Positions 23,023 to 34,672 of a stretch of DNA of 64,000 nt are shown piece after piece (position 1 is the first letter of the stretch; every line of letters begins with the position of its first letter). A program made the position numbers and the translations under genes. This DNA is from Cryptomeria japonica. Its lineage: Eukaryota > Streptophyta > Pinopsida > Cupressales > Cupressaceae. The notes beneath the pieces were generated by a model. It worked only from the letters and a program-made list of their open reading frames with translations. It did no database searches and was not told the DNA's origin. Location: NCBI RefSeq assembly GCF_030272615.1, contig NC_081405.1:608394677-608458676 (forward strand), read 5' to 3'.

Positions 23023-23967
23023 GAGAGTTGTGATTTAAATTGTCAGAGAAGATTGAGGGATATTGAGGTGAGAAAGGAATCATCACAAAAGATTTTAGTG
23101 CCATGTTAACTAATAAATAAGAAATGGGGAGTCTGAGTAAAATCATGAATGTACAAATAGACTTCTAAACTTTCCTAGATAATAATAAGCTTAAGTATTT
23201 GTAGGCAAACAATGGGACTTTCACATAGACTAATCGTAGGAAAAGTTTCACCAATATAGAAAAAATATTAGATAGGCTTTTGAGTGTGGGATACAGGGAG
23301 AATCAAATGGAATGTCATGAAGGATCAATCTTGCCTTATACAAGGTTTGATCATTATCTTGTTTAGATAATCATCAAGCAAGATGACTTGCCAACTCGAA
23401 CTCCTTTTAAATTTGAAAATATGTGGTCGAGAGACTCCAAATTGAAGGAATTGGTGATAATTTGGTGGAAGGATCTAATATTTAAAAACCACTCCAATAT
23501 GTTCCAATTTAGCAAGAAATTAAACTATGTGAAAGTCAAACTGAAGGAATGGAATAAAAAATAGTTAAAATACATATTCCAAAAAAAAGGATTTGGAAAA
23601 AGAATTGGCAACACTCAATGAAGTCATTATTGAAAAAGTTATGGGAATAGAGGAATATGAGATACAGAAGATACTGAAAGTAGAATTAAATGAATTGTTG
23701 GCAAGAGAGGAACAATATTGGAGATAGAAATCATGAGAGATTTTTCTCAAAGAGGGTGATAAGAATACCAAATATTTTTGTAAAATGGTGATAGCCATTA
23801 AACAAAGGAGAAGAGTTACTAATATCATAAGAGAAGATGGGATGATGATTCAATCCATGAAGGAAGTGGACAAAGAAGTTGTTTCTTATTTTGAGACAAT
23901 CTTAAATAGAGATATGAAAGACCATATGAGGGATGAAGATAATATTTTGTTACAAAGTTGTGTCACA
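23023..23967 (+). pseudogene. LINE ORF2, end of endonuclease and linker to RT
   Basis: Continues the LINE split by element B. Recognisable pieces are a DFSAML box near 23090 (family GDFNAML), NNGTFT near 23210, an ILP..RFDH box near 23320 (family SDH with the catalytic Asp and His), and PFKFENMW near 23405. A helical linker of L1 type follows to 23974. Several frameshifts and stops break it. Confidence 0.8.
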
Positions 23968-23973
23968 CTTTTA

Positions 23974-24907
23974 TAAAGGAAATGGTCAATGTTGATTCAA
24001 CTTTTTCAATTAAATCAATAGAAAGTAAAATATATGTTTTAAGTTTTACAAATGATGTAAACTAATTAAATTTATATTCTATAGTCTATTTTATGTTTAT
24101 AATTTTAATAAAAATTTAAAAAATTATTTGAATGTAGTTTTTTATAAAGTAAACACTATATTTTAGTTGCTGATAAAATGTTGAAATTGAAGTTACACAA
24201 GCCACCACACTTTACTAAATAAATTTTACCTTTTTTTCTCTAGTTTTTTTGTGTATATTGATATCTTGAAACTTTAGTGCATGGATATATATTTTTACTA
24301 TTTTTATAAATATATATTTTTCAATAAATTTGAAAAGTTGTGTGTGCTGAAATATAACTCTTTCCAATTCCCACCACCTTTTTTCTTAATTATTTATCCA
24401 AATTAGAAAAGATTTATATCATCTTGACATAGATTATTTTCTCTATTGCATCATACTTTTTTCAAAAATTTTAAATAAATTTAATTATTTTTCCTTGACA
24501 AGATAATCAAGCTTATATTTTAGTGTTGATGACCCACTTTCAATAAAAATTAAATATAAAATATAAAAACTAATTAAAATATTAAAAGACATATATTTTG
24601 GAAAATTCACTTATAGATATATTAAAGGGTGTTTTTACATTTCAAAAAATATATTAATTATCAGAGTAGGAGTTGTTGAAACATCAAGTTTTTTTAATTT
24701 TTTTAAATATTTTTTCTTAATTAGACCCAAAGTGGTATAAAAAACACATTCAGTATACACCTCCAATTGGAAAACTTGTGGCCCATATATAAATTTTCTA
24801 TAAGGAATCTATATAGACCATATGATTGACTACAGTTAATTTTTAGATAGAATTACTTAAATTCACTTGTGCTGATAAGTTGGCTTGAAATGTGACACAA
24901 TTTTATG
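23974..24907. mobile_element. ~0.93-kb AT-rich insertion in the LINE
   Basis: Interrupts the LINE frame. The LINE reads QSCVTLL before it and PSAIPSII right after it. CTTTTA occurs at both borders (23968-23973 and 24908-24913) as a candidate target duplication. The ends show weak inverted similarity around GTCAATGTTG and GTCACATTTC. There is no open frame. This suggests a small non-autonomous DNA transposon of unassigned superfamily, or an AT-rich filler. Confidence 0.5.
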
Positions 24908-27515
24908 CTTTTACCCAAGCGCCATACCATCTATCATCATGAAAGAACAAAACAAGGAGATTTATAAGAATATTTTGAAGGAAGGGTTAAAGTGGCAATA
25001 TTTCAAATGAACCCAAATAAGGCTCTTGGACTAGATGGATTCCCAACTAGTTTCTTCTAGCACTATTGGGAGATAGTGGGAGATGATATTGACAAGGTTG
25101 TTGAAGAGTCGAGAAAGAAGAAAAAAATGTTGGCGGCATTAAATCGTACATTTTTTGCACTAATCCTAAAGAAGAGGGAATTCCAAACAATGATTGAATT
25201 TAGATTGATAACTTTATGCAATATTTTCTATAAGAAAACCAATAAGATAATTGCAAACAGATTGAAGACAGTGGTAAAAACAGTCATATCTAAATAGTAG
25301 AGTGGTGGATATGTGACTTTTTGTCCAACAATTTCAATTGTGGAACATATTATCATGGCCCATGAAACTATCCGTTAAGCAAGAAAAACTAGAGAGGCAC
25401 GTATGATGTGAAAACTAAATATTCTTAAGGGATATGATTTAGTGGATAGGGGATTTTTTATTGAGGTATTGATGAAATTTGGGTTCTATGGAGAATAGAT
25501 AGAATGGGTAAACAATTGTATCTCTACTGCCAAATTTTTAATTCTTATGAATGGGTCTGCTCATGGTTTTTTTGGCATGACAAGGAGCACAAGACAAGGA
25601 GATCATTTTTATCCTTTTCTTTTCACCATCATAGCTAAAACTTAAGGTAGATACATTAACAACCTCAAGACAATAGGGAAATGGCATGGGATGAATGTGT
25701 CAACTCATATGGAAACATTGACACATCAACAATTTTCTAATTTGATTTTGATTGGCCAGTAGATGTTAAGTGAAGAATATTAAAAAAAAATTACATAGAT
25801 AACACAAAGCATTAGGACAACAAATTAATTGGAGAAAATCAAAAACCTTATTTATAAATACCCAACCTAGTTTACTAAGGATTTTAGCTAGAATCTTGAA
25901 TTTTTAATTAGCAAAATTTTCAAGAAAGTTACAAGGAACTACCTTATTCACTCACATTTATAAAAAAGAATATTGAGATAGTCTCATCAGTAGTAGTATA
26001 GATAGAATGAGAATTTACAAAGGAAAATGGTTTTCTTCTACTAGAAAACAGTTAATGATCAAGGCAATTCTATCCGCAATACCAATTTATTCAATGTCTT
26101 GCTAAATTTTTTTAATAGAAGTAGATGAGGAGATAAACAAGATCATAAGGAGATTCTTTTGGTTTGGTACGAGTGATCAAAACAAATTACGATTGGTTTC
26201 TTGGGACGTGATCTACACTCTAAAGATAGCAAGAGGAATAGGTATCAAATAATTACCAGTGATGAATTATACAATGAATGCTAAATTAGTTTGGAATACA
26301 TGGAAATGGTGATTAGAAATAGGTCAAATATTTGAGAAGAAAATACTTAGATTATGATGATCCCATGCGTATCTTGACAATAGTGGAGCCTCCGAGAGGC
26401 TCAATAGTTTGGAATTATATCTTGGAGTATAGAGACATAATCTCCAAACATGTAACTTGGGAATTAGGAAATGGAATAATAGCATCTTTTTGGAATGACT
26501 CGTGAGATAATTATGATACTCTTGTTGATGAACCTAACATGGAGAAAATAAAGAGGGAGACTTTAAAAGTTTGGGGGTCTAAGGTGAGTTATTATGGCTT
26601 GATTGTTTGTTAAGTGGCATATGCTAGTAGTAGTGGAGATTCTTGGAGGATATTAACACCCCAAGAGATCAAGAAGATAACCTATTGGCTTTATTGAAGG
26701 ATAGGGTATTTTTGCCCACCAATAAGGCGATATAGCGAGATGGTGTGGATATAAAAATGGATAATATTAAGTTAAGCTTTCTTATCAAGTCAAGGATGAA
26801 ACTATAATTAAATAAGGATAACCATGTAAATTATTATGAAATAAACATTGTCTTCCAAGGGCAGGGGTGTTTTCTTAGCTTTCCATTTAAAAGAAAATCC
26901 TTAAAGAAGATTAAATGAAGAAAATGGATACTTATGGAGTTAGGAGATGTGTTTTATGCAAGCAGGAGAATGAAACGACAAATCATTTATTACTTGGATG
27001 CTTATATGAGCATAAACATTGGAACTACTATTTATCCAAACTAAATTTTTCAGTGTCCTTTTCCACAACAACTACTTGAGTGGTTCAATATCTAGTCAAC
27101 TATACAAAAGAAAGGTTTGTTTGATAGTTTGTGGAAGATAATCCCCTCTATAGTAATATGGGAAATTTGGAAAGAACGAAATCACTGAATTTTCTGAGAG
27201 AAAAAGATTGCAAAGGAAAGTCTTTTCCAAAAGATAGAGGATCAAATATTGGAATTAGTGAATATATAAACTAAAAATAAAATAATCAAGAAGAATATGG
27301 TTACCCTTGGGATAAGGACGTGACCAAATAATTCCATGGTCTTATGAGTCCCTTTGTTAATAGGATATGGATGGTTATTAAACCTTCTCCTTTCAAGAAA
27401 AATGTAAGATGGAAAGCCCTTGAAATTAGATGGATCAAAATAAATTTTGATGGGGCGGCAAAATGTAGACTAGGCCCAAGTTGAATGATATTTGTTACTA
27501 GGGATGTGAATAGGA
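24908..27515 (+). pseudogene. LINE ORF2, reverse transcriptase to RNase H (truncated)
   Basis: L1-type RT: MNPNKALGLDGFP near 25010 after a frameshift, then EFRLITLCNIFYK near 25195 and KIIANRLKTVV near 25250. The LTHQQF box near 25725 is followed by SNL instead of ADD, so the catalytic pair is lost. The downstream zinc segment CVLCKQENETTNHLLLGC near 26950 is typical of plant L1 elements. WKALEIRWIKINFDGAAK near 27410 opens the RNase H, which is cut about 30 codons later. No 3' tail or poly(A) is present. Confidence 0.85.
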
Positions 27516-28260
27516 ATGATATAAAGATCTCTTTTTTTGATTATGTGATTTGTAATCCGAAAAAGAATTTCATCTCTCCAATCATAGGCATTTTGAATTC
27601 ATTTTTCATTTCATTAGCAAACTCTTTGCACAAACTACCATTCCCTCCAAAAATAATATCATCAACAAAAACTTCAATGATCAGAATGTTATCATGATAA
27701 ATTTTGAAGTACAAATTACTATTAGCAGTTCCTTTGTTAAATCCTAGCTTTAAAAAATACTTATCTAATCTAGCATACCATGCTCTTGGGAATTTCTTCA
27801 AACCATATAATGCTTTCTTGATCTAGAAAACCATATCTCCTTGATCATTCAATTGAAATCCATCTGGTTTCTCTGTGTACACCTCCTCTTCCAATTCACC
27901 ATTTAGGAATGTTGACTTGATATCCATTTGATCGACTTTGAAATATTTGAAAGAATCATAAGCCAGAAACAATCTAACAACTTCAATTCTTGCCACCAGA
28001 GAAAAAGTTCCTTCAAAATCAATTCCTTCCATTTGACAATATCCTTTGCAAACAAGTCTTGCTTTGTTTCAAAAAAATCCACCTTGCTCATTCAATTTGT
28101 TCCGGAAGACCCATTTGGTTCCAATTAAATTTTTTTTCTTAGGTATGAGAAAAAGAATCCATGTATTGTTCTTTTCATTCTGCATTAATTCTTCTTTCAT
28201 TGCTTTTGCCCAATTCTCATCTTTACATGCTTCATTCACATCCTTAGGTTCAATCATTGA
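27515..28260 (-). pseudogene. Copia element 2 reverse transcriptase (truncated)
   Basis: Minus-strand RT. WAKAMKEELMQNEKNNTW at 28210, then GTKWVFRNKLNEQG near 28100, FEGTFSLVARIEVVRLFLAY near 28005, PRAWYARLDKY near 27780, the catalytic box VFVDDIIFGGN near 27660 with both Asp kept, and EMKFFFGLQIT near 27560. A stop follows, and the run 'SKKEIFIS' can still be read to about 27517 before LINE sequence takes over. Confidence 0.9.
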
Positions 28261-29290
28261 AATAAAAAATACTCAACTTGATCTTCAAAACTTCTTCTTC
28301 TTATTTGAACAAATTTATTTATCTCCTATAATATGATTTTCAAAACAATTCAATCTTACATACCTCGGAGTTTTAGGATTTTCTTGGATTTCAGACTCTT
28401 GAGTTCTATCTTCAACATTTGCAACACTAGTTCCTTCTCCTTGAGTTATTAGATTCACCAGAATGGTCTGAACTTGATTTTGGATTGGAGGTTGCTTCCC
28501 TTTGTTTGCACTGTTACTCTAATCATCTGAATCATATCCGCAAAATCTATACTGTCTTTCATTTCTTTCATCAACCCTGATGTTTGTACTCTCAACTATC
28601 TTTCTCAATATCATTATAACATCGATAGGCCTTTCTTTTAGTAGAATAACCAAGAAATATTCCTTCATCACATCTAGCATAAAAATTCCCTTTATCTTCA
28701 TCCCTCTTGATATAACATTTACTTCCAAAAAATTATGAAATATTTAACAGTGGGAGCATGACCAAACCATAATTCATAAGGAGTCTTACCGGTATCACTT
28801 TTCATATGCACCTAGTTAAGAGTGTAAATAGCAGTACTCATAGATTCTCTCCAATAAACATGCAGAACATTTCCTTGCAACATCATTGTCCTAGAATCTT
28901 CTTGAATGGTTTTGATCTTGCTTTCCACAACTCTATTTTGCTGAGGGGTTCTAGGAGCAGACAACTATATTCGTATTCCATGTTCTTCACAAAATGCATC
29001 GAACTCACCAGAAGTGATTTCACCACCTCTATCAGATCTTAGACACTTTAGCTTCAAACTTGTTCTTGTCTCAACCATAGCCTTGAAAATCTTGAATTTA
29101 TCTAGAACTTCAAACTTCTCCCTTAAGAAAGTAACCCACATCACCCTTGAATAGCCATCAATCAACAACATGAAATATATGTCTCCTTGCAAGCTTCTAA
29201 CTATAGAAGTTCCACACAAATTAGTATGCACAAGATCCAATAATCTATTTGAGAAATACGTCATACTCTTGAAATAAATTCTGGTTTGTT
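28261..29290 (-). pseudogene. Copia element 2 integrase
   Basis: The core at 29264-28965 shows DLVHTNLCG, LLIDGYSRVMWV and CLRSDRGGEITSGEFD, so the SDRGGE Asp is intact. The Glu-containing stretch lies near 28940 in another frame. The C-terminal region (28728-28519) carries the copia GYS-like box in damaged form. The first catalytic Asp position reads HTN where the family has HTD. Confidence 0.85.
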
Positions 29291-29297
29291 TTCCTAA

Positions 29298-29945
29298 CTA
29301 ACATTCTTTACACATAGGATTAGTAGGTTTCATCAACTTAGGAAGAACTCTCACAGCCTGAGTAGAATTTATCTTAACAATGTTATCAAAATTCACATGA
29401 AATATCCTTCTATGCCACAACCAACTTTCATCAACTTGAGCAATCAAACATCTTTTAATGACATTATTTAAGTGAAAGATGTTACCTTTAGTCTTTGTAC
29501 CTAATGCAATCTCAATTCTGGAGCTACACAATATTCTACATTTGCCATTATTGAATTGAAGATCATATCCCTTTTCAACCATATCTCCAACACTCAAAAG
29601 ATTATGCTTTAGACATTCTACATACAAGACATCATCAGTATTGTTCTTACCATCAAGAGAAATAGAACCTCTACCATGTATTATACCAGCTTTGTCATCA
29701 CCAAACTTCACAACTCCACCTTTATAATTTTCCAAACTCACAAACTTACTCTTATCACTTGTCATATGATGAGAGCATCTGTTGTCAATCACCCATTCAT
29801 ATTTTTCTTCAACTTGTGCAGGCAAAGACATTTCAACATTCATGCAGCTCATAGAATCACTAGGCATTGGATCATCTTCCTTGATAGCAATAAACACCCA
29901 TTCATTATCACTTGTATTCCCCTTATCAGATTCACCATTTGACAC
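29298..29945 (-). pseudogene. Copia element 2 protease and gag-pre-integrase
   Basis: A single open stretch of 215 codons. The protease site reads WVIDNRCSHHMTSDKSKF where the family has DSGCSHHMT, so Ser-Gly is replaced and the enzyme would be inactive. NLLSVGDMVEKGYDL follows, then the zinc segment SWLWHRRIFHVNF and a closing C-K-E-C. The Leu-Pro-K-L..PTNP linker is copia-typical. Confidence 0.9.
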
Positions 29946-30870
29946 ACTTTCATCAGCAGCATAATTATGGACCTGTTCTTAAATTTAGGCTTGTAATGTT
30001 TTCTAGGAACTCTTTCCGAACACCTTGAGGCAAAATGACCTATCTTATTACAAGAGAAACATTTAAGAGGCAAGTTTCCTTCATACTTACTAGCTCATTT
30101 GGGTAATATTTTAGCAATAAGCACTTCAAGTTCCTCAAGCTCCTTCTCTTCTTCTTCAATTTCCTTCATATCCTTCTCATATCTGGATATCGTCCTTGAA
30201 GAAATTTCTCACAGATCATATCTCTACTTATCCTTTCTAGCAACATAAGCTTTGAATGCATATTATACCTTTAGAAAATAATCACCAAACTCACTCAACT
30301 CAAAGGATGAAAGCATACCAATCAACATGTCTCTAGTTACATCAGTCATAGTCCAGATCTCCTCAATAGAAATAACTTTGTGTTTGTAGGATGCAGGTAG
30401 AGATCTGAGGACTTTAGCAACAATATCTGATTCTTCCAACTTTCCACCGACATCTGATATTGCACACAAATTCATTCACCTTCTGCATAAAAGAAGTGAT
30501 GTTATCATCTTTGCTCATCCTTAACATCTCATACTTTCCTTTTAGGCTCTAAAACTTAGCAATCTTCACATAGTTGTCTCCTTCATACAAAGTTTCTAAC
30601 TTCTTCTAAATCTCATGAGAAGTCTATAATTCCATAACATTTGTCATCTCAAAATCGGTTATAGAACTCAACAATGCTTCCTTAACCCTAATATTGCATT
30701 CAACTTCCTTTATCTTGTCCGGAGTTGAATGATCATTTGCAAAAATGGTATAGTTATTATTGGTAATAGTCTAGTAGGATTCGTCAATGCATCTCATATG
30801 ACACTCGATGTGATTCTTCCAAAGAGAGTAGTTAGCACCATCAAATCACGAACCGTCCTTCTTGTAAGTC
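29849..30870 (-). pseudogene. gag: Copia element 2 gag
   Basis: Minus-strand gag. The capsid part is fragmentary (a piece at 30263-30475 reads VLRSLPASYKHKVISIEE, the copia UBN2-type motif). A complete zinc knuckle CFSCNKIGHFASRC (CX2CX4HX4C) lies at about 30060, followed by a basic stretch. The N-terminal part between 30480 and 30870 is readable only in pieces broken by stops. Confidence 0.8.
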
Positions 30871-30918
30871 ATCATCCTCAATCACCTCAAGCAGTTAAGC
30901 TTCTTTAGAGGAACCTTC

Positions 30919-30930
30919 TCTGATACCAAT
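30919..30930 (-). other. Primer binding site of copia element 2
   Basis: The minus strand reads ATTGGTATCAGAG (plus CTCTGATACCAAT). It is intact and of initiator-Met type, next to the LTR. Confidence 0.85.
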
Positions 30931-31763
30931 TGATAAAAATAGGGTAGACAACTAAGAGGGGGAGTGAATTAGTTGTCACAAAAATTCAAACTACTTAAAC
31001 TTATTTTCAGATCTGATAATTAAGCATGAAAACATACATCAACAACACATCAAGAACACACATAACACCAAGATTTCTGACGTGGAAAACCCGCTCAAGG
31101 GAAAAACCATGGTGGGAATACACCCACAATAAGAATATACCCTATTAGAAGTATAGAAGTATTACAATGGGGAATGCACATGTATTTAGACACACTTCCT
31201 AGAGCTCACTGCTCAAAAACAAGAAGGGATACAACCCAGAGATGGCTCACTGCCTTACAAATGGATTCAGATCACATTCGAAAGTCATGAACTGAAATAT
31301 AGCATCTCCTTAAAGCTTGGTTATAGTTTCGGTTAAGCACATGAAAACTTTTTCTACTTTTTCACACTTCTTCTCTTCATTTGAAATATCAATACATTAT
31401 CCACACACTTGAAATATGCCTCAAACAATATTATTATATTTATTTATATATGACATCAATCTATCTCTCTAAGGTCGCCTCAACACACACCACTTAATGA
31501 CAAAAATATAACTACACACGATACAATATCACATCCATACCAAGCAATCTCGGTCAAGACATAGCATGGACCCAAATCAATCACCTCAAACATGCTACAC
31601 CTCCAAATATTTCACATCGAACATCCACAACTCGCTACAAGCATCCGATCGGCCAAGAACACCAACATACCGAAGAAAATAATCAATTACGAGCTCAAGA
31701 ATCAATGCGGGCCACCAACATAAAAGGAACATGATCCAGAAATATCCACAAGCATCATGAATT
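30931..31763 (-). repeat. 5' LTR of copia element 2, lower part
   Basis: Begins TGATAAAAATAGGG after the primer site. It shares the 'AACTAAGAGGGGGAGTGAATTAG' block and the 'GGGAAAAACCATGG' block with the LTRs of element B and copia element 1. It is interrupted at 31763 by element A and resumes at 39406. Confidence 0.75.
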
Positions 31764-32894
31764 TTTTGGCATTTTTGATGTTTATGTTGTGATTGTCATT
31801 GATGGACACACACTTGCATTGAGATCCTCTTTATATGTATGAGTTAGAGCACAACCAGTATTTGTTCCAACCGGTATGTTGTATTATAGTCTTTAGACTA
31901 TTGATGTTTTGCAGAATGTGTTTCCTGGTTTGAAGCGGCATGTCGATGCCAAGCGGTTCATGGATACCAAGCGGTATGAGGGATTAAAGTGGCATAACAC
32001 ATTGTTACCAGTCTTCATTTTTGACAAACCGGCAACCGGTATTTTGTATGAACCGGTAATACTCTGTGATGAGTTACCAACCAGCATTCTATGATGAGTT
32101 ACCATCCACTGATCATTTGATGGTGCCGACTCTCTGGTGGTGCTTTTTGCGTTGTGTTACCATATATGTCCAAATGCATTGAACCTAGGAAATTGTATTG
32201 TAATCCTATTGGACCAACATGAAATCAGATTCCTTTATAAGGACATCATGTCTAGGGTTCTAAGGTTGTTGTTGAGGTTGATGTTGTTACTAAGGTTCAA
32301 GGTAGCTAAAGAGTTAGAGAGAGTATGAATGTGTAGAAGATTGAAGTAATGCTGTAATGCATTAAGATTGAGATATCAAGGATCTAACCAAGCAATTTGT
32401 GCTATTTGCTAGATCACTCACTTGTTGATTACTCACATCTTCGACAAGTCTGTAGCCCTTAACCAGGTAGGCCCAAAAGCCTCTTGTAAATCCTCTAACA
32501 AGGTGGTTCACATCTGTGGATCTAAAATCCTCTAGCAAGGTAGTCTTTAATTGGACTTATCTCCTAACAGAGATTTTGATTCCTAATAGGATCTGTTTTG
32601 GTAAAGAACATTGTAAGACCTTAACCGGTCTGGTTTCTACTCTGCAGATAGTTACTTGTGAGTGCCATCTCACCATGGTTTTTCCCATTTGGATTTCCAC
32701 ATCAAAATCTCTTATGTTATGGTGTTTGTTCTTCTGTGGATGAATGCATCATTAGCTATTTGGTTTGCATGTTTTTCTAACTGGTTTGTCTGCTAAATTG
32801 TTTTACCGATTTATTGTTAGTCTTGCAAAGTGTTTAAGTGCAAAGATTTTTGGCATACTAATTCACCCCCCCCCCCACCTCTTAGTATTCATCA
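31764..32894 (+). repeat. 5' LTR of element A
   Basis: Direct repeat of 38263-39400. The first bases read TTTTGGCA, against TGTTGGCA in the 3' LTR; it ends TATTCATCA. It contains three AAGCGG boxes 18 bp apart (31933, 31951, 31969), several AACCGGT boxes, and a poly-C run near 32867-32878 that is longer than in the 3' copy. Confidence 0.93.
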
Positions 32895-32895
32895 A

Positions 32896-32908
32896 TTGGT
32901 ATCAGAGC
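32896..32908 (+). other. Primer binding site of element A
   Basis: TTGGTATCAGAGC begins one base after the LTR, an intact initiator-Met-type site. Confidence 0.9.
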
Positions 32909-32943
32909 CTACCTTTCTATAAGTTTAACCACTTGGAAAGAGA

Positions 32944-34221
32944 TATGGGGGAATACACATTGAGGGAACTTACTCATCGGCTCACTCAATCTGAGCAAGC
33001 CTATGATGAACATATGGCTAAATATAAGGTCTCTCAGGCAAAAGGAGAGAACATGTTGAAAAGCTGATGGAGCTATCTGAAAATAGTTCTTCAGCTGAAG
33101 CAGACATAGAAGCCCTAATTGCAGAAGTAAATAAGTTGAATGAATCAAACTACAACCTGAGAAAGGAGTTGGAAGGATTGACTATCCGGATGTGTCAAGA
33201 GCTTGAGAACTAGAGAAAAGTTGAAGACCTAGTGAAAGAAAGAGATCATGAGATCTCCAAGCTAAAACAAGAGATGAGTGCCCTAAATGCTCAACTCCAT
33301 GCAAGCAAGGTGGAAAAGGAAGACATGCAAGGAGAACTGAATGCTGCCATCTCTGAGAATAAAAACTTGTTGGAAACAAATGCTGCTATTTCTAAAGAAC
33401 TTTCTAAGTCAAAGGAAATACTTGCTAAGTTCAACAAGAGTACTTTCAAGCTAGAGAAAAAGCTTGAATCTGCCAAACCGGTCAAGAATACCAATGGACT
33501 TGATTATTCTAGTAATGAGGAAGGTGAGACCTCTGGTACAAATGCTGGAACATCAAAGAAACAACTAGCATCAAAGGATAAAGGTAAGCAAAAGTTTAAA
33601 TCTGTTTGTTTCAACTATCTTAAAGAAGGACATACTGCAAATGTGTGTAGGAGTAAGGCTTACAACAATTTTCCTTATTTCCTAAATGATAAGCCTAGAT
33701 CCTATAGATTTGATGGTAACTGTTATGCATGCAACAAGTATGGGCATAGAGCATCTGAATGTAGGTCTATTATGAATAACACTGGAAGATATCCTCAGAG
33801 GACCCAAGGAGCTGGTCCTGAATCTTTTGTGAACTGGAATCACAACCGGTTTAATGTCTTCAATCATCAGCCAAGAAGCGGTGGCTATCAAGCGGCAACT
33901 AGATGGAGAGCAAACTGTTGGATTTGTCATGATCATGGTCACACTGCTGCAACATGCAGAAGGAAGAATGGAAACATGAACAATGGACCTTGGAGAGCAC
34001 CTGGATTGTTTTGCTATCATTGCAACAAACCGGGTCACATTGCGAGATTCTGTAGATCAAGAAAGAACATATCTAATGATATACCAGTCACTCCGAAAGG
34101 AAATATTGATGTTCAAATAGTTCAAGTAGATATGAACAAAACTTGGAAGAAGAAACCAGTGGTGTTACAAGAGGAACTAGTTTCTACACCTAGTGTGGAA
34201 ATATCAGAACCGGCAAACTAA
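32944..34221 (+). pseudogene. Element A ORF1: coiled coil plus four zinc knuckles
   Basis: About 425 codons, starting at ATG 32944 (MGEYTLRELTHRL), 36 bases after the primer site. Residues 1 to about 190 are a charged, heptad-rich coiled coil with no recognisable capsid fold. Four knuckles follow: CFNYLKEGHTANVC (second Cys lost) at about 33606, CYACNKYGHRASEC at 33721, CWICHDHGHTAATC at 33918 and CYHCNKPGHIARFC at 34012. All but the first are perfect CX2CX4HX4C. The tail ends with a basic WKKKP stretch. One frameshift near 33060 and one TAG at 33211 break it. Position and knuckles suggest a nucleocapsid-like RNA-binding protein. Confidence 0.8.
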
Positions 34222-34672
34222 GCCTGAGAAAAGCTTAGGCAGAGCAAATAGCGAAATGTCTCGAACCCCCAGTTAACAACGGTAAAAGACCTTAACTGTT
34301 GTGTGATACCTGTCATTTGGCAGAAGACTAGAAATGGTAAAAAGGAAAATTAGGGTTTACGCCCTAATAGAGGAGCATTAATGGCGGTAGGTGAGAGATA
34401 TGTTTAGAAGCATTTTGCAAATCATTTCTCCCTATCATTTTTCAAGCAAAGAACAGTTTTACAAAGAGCAGAGCGATGAAAAGGCAATTTGAGCTGAGAT
34501 CTTGAGAAATTGAGAAACCGTGAAGGAGATTCAAATTCAAACAGCAAATGATCAAGAGGAGAACACAATGTGGTGATTCTACAACCGACGGAGTGTGGAG
34601 TGAAGGAGAAGCGGAAAGCCCTAAATTCACGTGTTTTAAAAGGTATTTCTCGAAGCTCTTAAAATTTCTATC
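34222..34672 (+). promoter_or_regulatory. Spacer between ORF1 and ORF2, 5'-UTR-like
   Basis: About 450 bases with stops in all plus frames. It contains AGGGTTTACGCCCTAAT (near 34352) and an A/G-rich leader that runs into ATGGCTTCTACATC at 34673, a start context typical of plant genes. It could be a leader inherited with a captured host gene, or house a splice acceptor or internal promoter for ORF2. I see no definite TATA box. Confidence 0.35.

Noticed and set aside
23561-23828. Minus-strand Ser/Leu-rich frame
   Set aside because: Antisense to LINE ORF2.
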